Source: Rikenellaceae bacterium
Lineage (GTDB): Bacteria; Bacteroidota; Bacteroidia; Bacteroidales; UBA932
Length of the DNA: 64,000 bases
Direction: 5' to 3'
Assembly (NCBI GenBank): GCA_022766385.1
Contig: JALEPJ010000004.1
Coordinates: 81,670 to 145,669 of the forward strand
Below the pieces are notes generated by a model. That model saw only the letters and a program-made list of their open reading frames with translations, had not been told where the DNA came from and did not search any database. The position numbers were made by a program, and so were the translations under genes. This document shows positions 25,729 to 33,638 of this stretch, in pieces (the stretch's first letter is position 1; every line of letters starts with the position of its first letter).

Positions 25729-26778
25729 ATGGATATCAAGAAGGAAGTCTGGGCTCAGACCCCGGACGGCAAAACTGTTTACAAGTACACTCTCACCAAT
25801 TCCAAAGGTGCCAGCGTGACCCTCAGCAATATTGGCGCAGCCATTGTTTCCATTATGGTTCCGGACAGGGACGGCAAGCTCGCCGACGTGGTCCTGGGCT
25901 ATGATGAGGCTATGTCCTATATGGGAGACGGTCCTTGCTTAGGCAAGTGTCCAGGTCGTTTTGCCAACCGTATTGCCAAGGGCAGATTCAGCATTGATGG
26001 AGTGGAGTACAAGCTTCCTGTCAACAACGGTCCAAACCATCTTCACGGTGGACCCGGGGGCTTCCAGAACAAGATTTGGGAAAGCCGTATCGAGGCCGAT
26101 GCTGTTGAGTTCATGTATTTCTCTGAGGATGGCGAAATGGGCTATCCTGGCAATCTTAAAGTCATTGCCCATTATGAGTGGAGCGAGGACAACGAGCTCA
26201 AGCTCAGTTTCACAGCCGAGTGCGACGCTCCTACCCACGTAAACCTTACAAACCACGTGTATTTCAATCTGGACGGCGAGGGCAGCGGTAGCATACTCGA
26301 CCATGTGCTCAAACTGAACTGTTCAGAATATCTTCCAACCGATGCCAGCCAGATTCCTCTTGGCGACAGCGAGCCCGTAGCGGGTACGCCTATGGACTTC
26401 GTCAATGCAAAGCCAATAGGCCGTGATATCCGTGCTGACTTCGAAGCCCTCAAAATCGGAAACGGCTATGACCATTGCTGGGTAATAGACGGAGCGGAAG
26501 AGGGACAGCTACAGGCTGCGGTCAAGCTTTGGTCGGAGAAGAGCGGCCGCCTTGTGGAAATCTTCACCACCCAGCCGGGCATACAGGTATATTCCGGAAA
26601 CTGGCTCACAGGCTGCCCTCAGGGCAAGAACGGCCACAGCTACAGGAATAACGACGGTGTGGCACTCGAATGCCAGCACTATCCTGACTCTCCTAACAAG
26701 CCGGAGTATCCGAGCACGCGCCTGAACCCGGGCGAAGTATACGAGGAAGCTATAATATTCTCATTCAGAACCATTTAG
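25729..26778 (+). CDS. galM: Aldose 1-epimerase (galactose mutarotase)
   Basis: 349 residues. It interconverts alpha and beta anomers of galactose. GPCLGKCPGRFANRIAKGRF carries the substrate Arg region, NGPNHLHGG the first His, LTNHVYFNLDG the catalytic His, GYDHCWVI the Asp-His pair, and VALECQHYPDSPNKPEYPS the catalytic Glu. There is no signal peptide, so cytoplasmic. It begins 15 bases after a lipoprotein gene and ends 3 bases before thyA. It works with GalK (17972). Confidence 0.96.
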   Translation: MDIKKEVWAQTPDGKTVYKYTLTNSKGASVTLSNIGAAIVSIMVPDRDGKLADVVLGYDEAMSYMGDGPCLGKCPGRFANRIAKGRFSIDGVEYKLPVNNGPNHLHGGPGGFQNKIWESRIEADAVEFMYFSEDGEMGYPGNLKVIAHYEWSEDNELKLSFTAECDAPTHVNLTNHVYFNLDGEGSGSILDHVLKLNCSEYLPTDASQIPLGDSEPVAGTPMDFVNAKPIGRDIRADFEALKIGNGYDHCWVIDGAEEGQLQAAVKLWSEKSGRLVEIFTTQPGIQVYSGNWLTGCPQGKNGHSYRNNDGVALECQHYPDSPNKPEYPSTRLNPGEVYEEAIIFSFRTI

Positions 26779-26781
26779 CAA

Positions 26782-27576
26782 ATGAAGCAATATCTTGACC
26801 TTCTCCGCCATATAAGAGAACACGGTACCGTCAAGACAGACCGTACAGGTGTAGGTACCCAGAGCATCTTCGGTTATCAGATGCGCTTCAATCTCCAGGA
26901 GGGTTTTCCTCTCCTTACCACCAAGAAGGTGCATTTGAAGTCCATTATCTACGAACTCCTCTGGTTCATTTCGGGAGATACCAATGTAAAGTATCTGCAG
27001 GATCACAAGGTGACCATATGGGACGAATGGGCAGACGAAAACGGCGAGCTCGGTCCAGTTTACGGGCATCAGTGGCGCAGCTGGCCAGCTCCTGACGGGC
27101 GCTCGATAGACCAGCTCTCGGAGCTAATCAATATGATAAAGAATAATCCGGACTCAAGGCGTATGCTGGTCACTGCCTGGAATCCGGGAGAGGTGGACAG
27201 GATGGCCCTTCCTCCTTGCCATTGCCTTTTCCAGTTCTATGTAGCAGATGGCCGTCTCTCCTGTCAGCTCTACCAGCGCAGTGCGGACACTTTCCTTGGT
27301 GTTCCGTTCAACATTGCCTCATATGCTCTGCTGACGATGATGATAGCCCAGGAATGTGGCTTGGAGCCTGGGGAGTTCATTCATACAACGGGAGATACCC
27401 ATATTTATCTCAATCATTTCGAGCAGGTTGAGCTTCAGCTTTCGCGCGAGCCTCGCCGCTTGCCTAAGATGAAGTTGAATCCAGAAGTGAAGAGTGTTTT
27501 CGATTTCAAATACGAGGATTTCACCCTCGAAGACTATGACCCGTGGCCTGCCATCAAGGCTCCGGTTGCGGTCTGA
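26782..27576 (+). CDS. thyA: Thymidylate synthase
   Basis: 264 residues, the same length as the E. coli enzyme. It methylates dUMP to dTMP with methylene-tetrahydrofolate, releasing dihydrofolate. The active-site Cys lies in [12 protein letters not shown]. The folate/dUMP contacts [46 protein letters not shown] and HIYLNHFEQ are all present, and the protein ends in the usual short AIKAPVAV tail. folA follows after 13 bases and recycles its product. Confidence 0.98.
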   Translation: MKQYLDLLRHIREHGTVKTDRTGVGTQSIFGYQMRFNLQEGFPLLTTKKVHLKSIIYELLWFISGDTNVKYLQDHKVTIWDEWADENGELGPVYGHQWRSWPAPDGRSIDQLSELINMIKNNPDSRRMLVTAWNPGEVDRMALPPCHCLFQFYVADGRLSCQLYQRSADTFLGVPFNIASYALLTMMIAQECGLEPGEFIHTTGDTHIYLNHFEQVELQLSREPRRLPKMKLNPEVKSVFDFKYEDFTLEDYDPWPAIKAPVAV

Positions 27577-27589
27577 AATACGTGACATT

Positions 27590-28087
27590 ATGGAAAAATG
27601 CATAATAGTGGCCGTGGCCGATAATATGGCAATAGGCAGGGGCAATGACCTGCCCTGGCACATTTCCGAAGACCTGAAGCGCTTTAAGAGCCTCACCTCA
27701 GAGCATCCTGTGATAATGGGACGCAGGACCTATGAGTCCCTGGGCCGGCCCTTGCCGAAAAGGACCAACATCGTGGTGACCAGGGGCTTCGATGCTCCAG
27801 ATGGGGTATTGCTGGCAGGCAGCCTGGAGGAGGCCTTCTCCATTGCGGAAGGCTTTGTTCCTGCGGATGGGCGCTGTTTCGTGATAGGCGGCGGCCAGCT
27901 CTATGCGGCGGCAATGGAAGGTGCTGACAGCCTGTTCATCACCGAAGTGCACACGACAATCGATGATGCGGATACCTTCTTCCCGGATATTGACCTGGCA
28001 ATATGGAAGGCCGGAGAGAGGAGTGCTGTTCTGCACGATGAAAAATCAGGTCTCGACTTCGAATTCGTGACTTACACAAGAATCTAA
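27590..28087 (+). CDS. folA: Dihydrofolate reductase
   Basis: 165 residues. It reduces dihydrofolate to tetrahydrofolate with NADPH. ATG 27590 was chosen because MEKCIIVAVADNMAIGRG matches the family N-terminus and lies 13 bases after thyA. DLPWHISEDLKRFK has the active-site acidic residue and Phe region, VIMGRRTYESLGRPLP the NADPH loop, and FVIGGGQLYAAAM the second NADP motif. thyA and folA together form the thymidylate cycle. Confidence 0.97.
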   Translation: MEKCIIVAVADNMAIGRGNDLPWHISEDLKRFKSLTSEHPVIMGRRTYESLGRPLPKRTNIVVTRGFDAPDGVLLAGSLEEAFSIAEGFVPADGRCFVIGGGQLYAAAMEGADSLFITEVHTTIDDADTFFPDIDLAIWKAGERSAVLHDEKSGLDFEFVTYTRI

Positions 28088-28110
28088 ACTTCAGCCTGAT
28101 GCGCACAGGG

Positions 28111-28141
28111 TTGGATATTCGCATTTTTGGGGATATCTTGC
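28111..28141 (+). promoter_or_regulatory. Promoter for the two NSS symporter genes
   Basis: TTGG at 28111-28114, 19 bases, then TATCTTGC at 28134-28141, a one-mismatch match to TAnnTTTG, 31 bases before the ATG. It separates the symporter pair from thyA-folA. Confidence 0.45.
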
Positions 28142-28171
28142 GCATTCTTACCAAGTAGTAGTGTTCTTATT

Positions 28172-29545
28172 ATGAGCCAAAAGATGGAAAGAGATAATTT
28201 CGGCAACCGCTTTGCCGTAATAATGGCCATGGCCGGGGCCGCGATAGGCCTGGGCAATATTTGGCGTTTCCCTTATATGGTGGGGGAGCACGGAGGGGCC
28301 GCTTTCGTGATAATGTATGTGCTTTGCACTTTGCTCATCTCGCTTCCGATATTCCTTGCCGAGGTCAGCATTGGTCGCAGAAGCGGAACCAGTGCATACG
28401 GAGCGATGGCCAAGCTTGCCCCCAAATCCCGTTTCTGGAAAGCTGCAGGAGTATTGCCGGTGATTATTCCTATAGTCATTGCGTCCTACTACAGCGTAGT
28501 CGGGGGCTGGTCCCTCGAATACCTTTTCAAGAGCTGCGGACTGGTCTTTACACGCAGCACTCCTGAGGAGGCGAGTGCCCTTTTTGGCGGCTTTATTACC
28601 CAAACCTGGACTCCGCTCATTATGGCGGCGCTCTTTCTAGCCATGACCGGCCTTGTCATTGCCGGAGGCGTACGTTCGGGCATTGAGAAATTCAGCACAT
28701 ATGCGATGCCTGCCCTCTTTGTCCTGATACTGGTCATAATGGTCTATTCCATCTCCCTCCCCGGTTCGAAGGATGGCATCAAATATCTCCTGACGCCTGA
28801 TTTCTCGGCGATTACGCCCCGCTCCTTCGCTTATGCGCTGGGGCAGAGCTTCTACTCTCTTTCGCTCGGAATGGGCGCCATCATCACCTACGGCTCCTAT
28901 GTCAGCAAGAAGGAGAATCTCGTGGCTTCCGGCTTCGGTTCCGCCACTTCTGACCTCCTCTTCGCCATACTTGCTGCTTTCGCCATTATGCCAGCTGTCT
29001 TTGCTGCGGACATAGAACCGGGAGCCGGTCCAGGCCTCATCTTCCAGACCATACCCTTCGTATTCTCGAAGATGGCCGTCGATATGCCTATCATCAGCTC
29101 CTTTGTCAGCATACTTTTCTTCCTGACCATAGTTGTAGCTGCCCTTACCTCAAATATGTGTATGTACGAGGTTGTTGTGGCCTATCTGGATGAAAACTTC
29201 GGCATAAAGCGCAGCATAGGTTCAATTATTACCTTCTGCGTAATCGGCTTCCTGGGCATCTTCAGTTCATTGTCCTTCGGACTGCTCAAGGATGTATCCA
29301 TCTTCAACATGAGCATATTCGACCTTTTCGACTGGGTTTCATCCAATGTCCTGCTTCTCCTTTCAGGCTTCCTTTCCGTTGTATTCTCCGGCTGGGTGAT
29401 GCCAGAGGAGGATTTGCGGGATGAGCTGACCAATGGCGGCAGTCTGAAATCCAATCTGAAGTGGTTCAAGCTGCTCCGTTTTCTTATGAGATGGGTGGCT
29501 CCTATCGCCATCCTCCTGATTTTCATCACCAATTTCATACTATAG
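28172..29545 (+). CDS. Sodium-dependent symporter, NSS (LeuT) family, first copy
   Basis: 457 residues. NSS family members couple Na+ entry to uptake of amino acids or related amines. MAMAGAAIGLGNIWRFPYMV is the family TM1 signature around the substrate and Na+ sites. SYYSVVGGWSLEYLFK (TM3) and LGQSFYSLSLGMGAIITYGS (TM6) follow. ATG 28172 was chosen since the conserved N-terminus begins MERDNFGNRF; upstream codons add no homologous sequence. The substrate is unknown. The next gene is a close paralogue 9 bases away. Confidence 0.93.
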   Translation: MSQKMERDNFGNRFAVIMAMAGAAIGLGNIWRFPYMVGEHGGAAFVIMYVLCTLLISLPIFLAEVSIGRRSGTSAYGAMAKLAPKSRFWKAAGVLPVIIPIVIASYYSVVGGWSLEYLFKSCGLVFTRSTPEEASALFGGFITQTWTPLIMAALFLAMTGLVIAGGVRSGIEKFSTYAMPALFVLILVIMVYSISLPGSKDGIKYLLTPDFSAITPRSFAYALGQSFYSLSLGMGAIITYGSYVSKKENLVASGFGSATSDLLFAILAAFAIMPAVFAADIEPGAGPGLIFQTIPFVFSKMAVDMPIISSFVSILFFLTIVVAALTSNMCMYEVVVAYLDENFGIKRSIGSIITFCVIGFLGIFSSLSFGLLKDVSIFNMSIFDLFDWVSSNVLLLLSGFLSVVFSGWVMPEEDLRDELTNGGSLKSNLKWFKLLRFLMRWVAPIAILLIFITNFIL

Positions 29546-29554
29546 CTAACCCTT

Positions 29555-30919
29555 ATGGATAGAGGCAATTTCGGCAACCGTTTCACAGCCATAATGGCAA
29601 TGGCGGGCTCGGCCATAGGTCTGGGCAATATCTGGCGCTTTCCCTATATGGTGGGGCAGAACGGCGGCGCGGCATTCATTATCGTGTACCTGTTTTTCGC
29701 CCTTTTCATCTGCATCCCCATCTTTCTATCAGAATCCGTCATAGGAAAGAGGTCCCAACTCAGCACCTTCGGAGCAATGGAGAAATATGCGCCCAAGGGG
29801 CAATGGAAGTGGCTCGGCCTGCTCACCGTCTTCACACCGCTGATCATCATTTCCTACTACAGCGTTGTGGGAGGATGGAGCATTGAATATCTGCTCAAGT
29901 CTCTCAGCTTCTCTTTCACCGACCCCCAGTTGAGCCGTGACGGTCACTCTGCCATCTTCCTGGATTTCGTCAGCTCAACCTGGAAACCCATCTTGCTCCA
30001 TACTGCATTTATGGGAATAAACGCCATTATCGTAATGGCGGGGGTAAAGAAGGGCATAGAGAAGTTCACCAAGATAAGTACTCCCATACTCTTTCTCCTG
30101 GTGGTGCTGATCATGTGTTACTCCCTTACCCTTCCCGGAGCCAAGGCAGGAGTAATCTATATGTTGAAGCCTGATTTCTCGAAACTTACAGGCTCCGCAA
30201 TGCTCTCTGCAATGGGGCAGGCCTTCTTCTCCCTATCCCTTGGCGTGGGCTGTATCCTGACCTATGCCTCTTACCTGAAAAAAGAAGAAAGCCTGCTGCA
30301 TATCAGCGTCTTGACTTCGGTCTTCGATCTGTCTTTTGCGCTCATCGCTGGCTTCGCAATTATGCCTGCCGTTTTCGCTGCCGGAATAGAACCGGGAGCG
30401 GGACCCGGCCTTATTTTCGAAACCCTGCCTTTCATCTTCTCGACTATGGGACTTTCTGCTCCTTGGCTAAGCAATATCGTCGCCATCCTCTTCTTCGTGA
30501 CCATACTTTTTGCAGCTCTAACCTCTTCGGTATCAATGCTTGAGACGGGTGTGGCCTATCTTGTGGATGAGAAAAAGATGAGTAGGCCTGCCGCTGTGGG
30601 CTTGCTTTTCGCCGGCTGCTGGACCCTGGGCGTATTCTGTTCTCTCTCTTTCAGTTCGCTTGCAGACTTCAAGATTCTTGGCAACAGCCTCTTCGATTTC
30701 TGCGACAAGCTCACCTCAAACTTCCTGATGAGCTTCGGCTCCCTGCTCTTCGCCCTCTTTGCTGGCTGGAAGATGAAACGCAGCGACGTTTACGACGAAC
30801 TTACCAATGGAGGAACGCTCAGAGGCAGTGTAAAGATGTTCGGCGTGCTCTATTTCCTCATACGCTATATTGCTCCTCTTGCCATTATTCTCATCTTCGC
30901 CACCAACCTTATCCTTTAG
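29555..30919 (+). CDS. Sodium-dependent symporter, NSS (LeuT) family, second copy
   Basis: 454 residues, a clear tandem paralogue of the preceding gene: both begin with a matching NFGNRF...NIWRFPYMVG block and end LTNGG...APxAIxLIFxTNxIL. The TM1 signature GSAIGLGNIWRFPYMVGQNG and TM6 MGQAFFSLSLGVGCILTYAS are intact. Differences cluster in loops and around TM3-TM4, so the two may differ in substrate. It may also work as a separate transporter; NSS proteins do not need a hetero-partner. Confidence 0.93.
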   Translation: MDRGNFGNRFTAIMAMAGSAIGLGNIWRFPYMVGQNGGAAFIIVYLFFALFICIPIFLSESVIGKRSQLSTFGAMEKYAPKGQWKWLGLLTVFTPLIIISYYSVVGGWSIEYLLKSLSFSFTDPQLSRDGHSAIFLDFVSSTWKPILLHTAFMGINAIIVMAGVKKGIEKFTKISTPILFLLVVLIMCYSLTLPGAKAGVIYMLKPDFSKLTGSAMLSAMGQAFFSLSLGVGCILTYASYLKKEESLLHISVLTSVFDLSFALIAGFAIMPAVFAAGIEPGAGPGLIFETLPFIFSTMGLSAPWLSNIVAILFFVTILFAALTSSVSMLETGVAYLVDEKKMSRPAAVGLLFAGCWTLGVFCSLSFSSLADFKILGNSLFDFCDKLTSNFLMSFGSLLFALFAGWKMKRSDVYDELTNGGTLRGSVKMFGVLYFLIRYIAPLAIILIFATNLIL

Positions 30920-30933
30920 CGCAAATAATTGAT

Positions 30934-30941
30934 TAAATTTG
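30934..30941 (+). promoter_or_regulatory. -7 element of mutS
   Basis: TAAATTTG, an exact TAnnTTTG match, 26 bases before the mutS ATG. The -33 region is unclear. Confidence 0.45.
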
Positions 30942-30967
30942 CAGTTCAGGATAATTGAGATTGTACG

Positions 30968-33571
30968 ATGGCCAAGGAAAAAGAAAAAAAGAAGGACGCG
31001 ATGACCCCGATGATGAGGCAGTACTTTTCCCTCAAGGCACAATGCCCGGAGGCTCTGCTCCTCTTCCGTTGCGGTGATTTCTACGAGACCTACGGAGACG
31101 ATGCTACCATAGCCAGCAAGGTTTTGGGCATAGTCCTCACCCACAGGTCCAGTGCGATGAGCGACGACATAGCTATGGCCGGAGTCCCGTACCACGCCAT
31201 CGACGCATATCTTCCCAAACTCATACGCGCTGGCTACAAGGTGGCCATCTGCGACCAGCTTGAAGACCCCAAATTGGCCAAGGGCATAGTCAAGAGAGGC
31301 ATTTCCGAGCTCATTACTCCTGGAGTAGCTCTGGGCGAACAGATGCTGGAGCAGAAGAAGAACAACTTCCTGGCAGGCATAAAGCTCAATGGCGCCAGCT
31401 GCGGAGTTGCCTTTCTGGATGTCTCCACTGGCACTTTCAGCGTGGCTCAGGGTTCAGTCCAATACATTTCCACTCTTCTGTCCTCCTTTGATCCCAAGGA
31501 GCTGGTCGTAATCCGCAGTCAGGAAAGGATGTTGAAGGAACAGATTGACACCAATGCCTATATTACATCCATAGACGAATGGGCCTTCGTGCTGGATTCT
31601 GCCGAGGAGAAGCTCAAAAGTCAGCTTGGGGTCAGCACGCTCAAGGGTTTCGCCATTGACACCTGCCCGCTTGGCATCTGCTGCGCGGGAGCCCTGCTCG
31701 TATATCTCGAACAGACCCACCACAGCGGCCTGAGCAATATCTGCTCGATTTCCAGGATAGACAGTTCGCAATTCGTTTGGATGGACCGCTTCACTATCAG
31801 GAATCTGGAGGTTTTCGCTTCGGCTTCGGGCGACGAAGGCCATTCCCTTGTGCAGGTCGTTGACCATTGCTCATCCCCTATGGGATCCCGTCTGCTGCGC
31901 CAATGGCTGGCAATGCCGGTGATGGATATTGCCGAACTGAATGCCCGCTACGATGTTGTCCAGTATTTCAAGGACAATGAGGACACCCTCGCGATCTTGC
32001 AGACTTACATCGGCAATGTCGGTGACCTCGAACGCATCATCTCCCGTGCAGCTACCGGCCGCATATTGCCCCGGGAAGTGCTTCAGCTTGGGAGATCCCT
32101 CGCGCAGATGGGGCCGATTTCCGAGCTGTGCCGGGCCTCCGGAGTGGAGGAGCTCTCGCGGATGATGGATGCACTGCAGGGCAGCGGGAACCTGCTTGGG
32201 GACATTGAACGCACCCTACTCGAAAAACCGGCAGCGCAAGTCGGAAAGGGCGATGTCATTGCCTCGGGCGTGGATGAGGAACTGGACGAGCTCAGACGCA
32301 TACACAACGGAGGCAAGGATATAATGGACCGTATGCTTGAACGTGAGAGGGAGCGCACCGGAATCAGTTCGTTGAAAATAGGCTACAACAATATCTTCGG
32401 TTATTATATCGAGGTGCGCAACAGCCACAAGGACAAGGTGCCGGCAGAGTGGATACGCAAGCAGACTCTTGTCAATGCCGAGCGCTACATTACCGACGAG
32501 CTGAAGCAATACGAGGAGAAAGTTCTCAGCGCCGAGGGAAGGATACTCGAAATCGAGACCCGCATCTTCGCCGCCCTTGTCGCTGAAATCCAGACTTATA
32601 TCAGGCAGATTCAGGGCAATTGCCAGATACTCGCCCGTCTCGATGTACTTTCGGGCTTCGCCCGCCTCGCAGCAGAAAGCGGATATTGCCGCCCTCAGGT
32701 GAACGGGGGCAAGGTTCTCGACATAAGGGACGGCCGTCATCCCGTAATCGAAAAGATGATGCCTGCGGGGGAGGAATATGTTCCGAATGATGTTTATCTT
32801 GACTCCGAACAGCAGCAGATCATTATTCTTACAGGTCCCAACATGGCCGGAAAGTCTGCCCTGCTGCGCCAGACCGCATTGATTGTGCTCCTCGCCCAGG
32901 CGGGCTCCTTCGTGCCTGCCCATAGCGCTGAAATAGGTGTTTTCGACAAGATTTTCACTCGTGTTGGAGCCACTGACAACATTTCCCGCGGAGAGTCCAC
33001 CTTTATGGTGGAGATGCTTGAGACCTCGATGATTTTGCACAATCTCTCCGAGCGCTCTCTGGTGTTGCTCGATGAGATTGGCAGGGGAACATCCACATAC
33101 GACGGAATGTCCATTGCCAGGGGTCTCGTGGAGTATCTGCACGAGCGAGGCAAAGGTGCCAAGACTCTTTTCGCCACCCATTATCACGAGCTTAACGACC
33201 TTGAAACCATATATCCGAGGGTGAAGAATTTCCACGTTGCCGTAAAGGAAGCCGGCAAGCGCATCATCTTCCTCAGAAAGCTGCGTGAGGGCGGTGTTGC
33301 CCATAGTTTCGGTATCCACGTTGCCCGTATGGCGGGAATGCCGAAAGAGGTGCTGGACTCTGCCGAGCGCACGCTGAAAAGCCTCGAGGCTGCTGCTGTG
33401 CCTATCGCTGCCCCTCAGGGGGAACTGGGAGTGCAGCTTTCTCTCTTCCAGCTTGACGACCCTATGCTGGCCGAAATTCGTGACAAGCTGAAGTCTGCCG
33501 ATTTGGACAATATGACGCCTTTGCAGGCCTTCGACCTGATCCGCTCGATGAAGCAGGAGCTCGGCATATAG
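30968..33571 (+). CDS. mutS: DNA mismatch repair protein MutS
   Basis: 867 residues, MutS1 type. The mismatch-wedge Phe-X-Glu is in CGDFYETYGDDA (residues about 36-47). Connector, lever and clamp domains follow. The ATPase has Walker A TGPNMAGKSALLRQ, Walker B VLLDEIGRGTSTYDGMS and the H-loop FATHYHEL. Near the C-terminus QLSLF is a sliding-clamp binding motif, ahead of the tetramerisation helix (MTPLQAFDLIRSMKQEL). It recognises mispairs and starts methyl-independent repair. mutL is not in the window. Confidence 0.98.
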   Translation: MAKEKEKKKDAMTPMMRQYFSLKAQCPEALLLFRCGDFYETYGDDATIASKVLGIVLTHRSSAMSDDIAMAGVPYHAIDAYLPKLIRAGYKVAICDQLEDPKLAKGIVKRGISELITPGVALGEQMLEQKKNNFLAGIKLNGASCGVAFLDVSTGTFSVAQGSVQYISTLLSSFDPKELVVIRSQERMLKEQIDTNAYITSIDEWAFVLDSAEEKLKSQLGVSTLKGFAIDTCPLGICCAGALLVYLEQTHHSGLSNICSISRIDSSQFVWMDRFTIRNLEVFASASGDEGHSLVQVVDHCSSPMGSRLLRQWLAMPVMDIAELNARYDVVQYFKDNEDTLAILQTYIGNVGDLERIISRAATGRILPREVLQLGRSLAQMGPISELCRASGVEELSRMMDALQGSGNLLGDIERTLLEKPAAQVGKGDVIASGVDEELDELRRIHNGGKDIMDRMLERERERTGISSLKIGYNNIFGYYIEVRNSHKDKVPAEWIRKQTLVNAERYITDELKQYEEKVLSAEGRILEIETRIFAALVAEIQTYIRQIQGNCQILARLDVLSGFARLAAESGYCRPQVNGGKVLDIRDGRHPVIEKMMPAGEEYVPNDVYLDSEQQQIIILTGPNMAGKSALLRQTALIVLLAQAGSFVPAHSAEIGVFDKIFTRVGATDNISRGESTFMVEMLETSMILHNLSERSLVLLDEIGRGTSTYDGMSIARGLVEYLHERGKGAKTLFATHYHELNDLETIYPRVKNFHVAVKEAGKRIIFLRKLREGGVAHSFGIHVARMAGMPKEVLDSAERTLKSLEAAAVPIAAPQGELGVQLSLFQLDDPMLAEIRDKLKSADLDNMTPLQAFDLIRSMKQELGI

Positions 33572-33638
33572 TTCCGGATGTCGGAGGAAAAAGCGAACGA
33601 ACAGTTCCGATAATATGTTGATATACAGATAATTGATA

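Noticed and set aside
28172..30919. The two symporter genes as a split or frameshifted single gene
   Set aside because: Each is full length with its own TM1 signature and C-terminus; they are paralogues, not halves.
32216..33319. A 367-codon open frame on the minus strand inside mutS
   Set aside because: It lies wholly antisense to an intact, motif-complete mutS and shows no recognisable domain; long antisense frames are common opposite GC-rich coding DNA.
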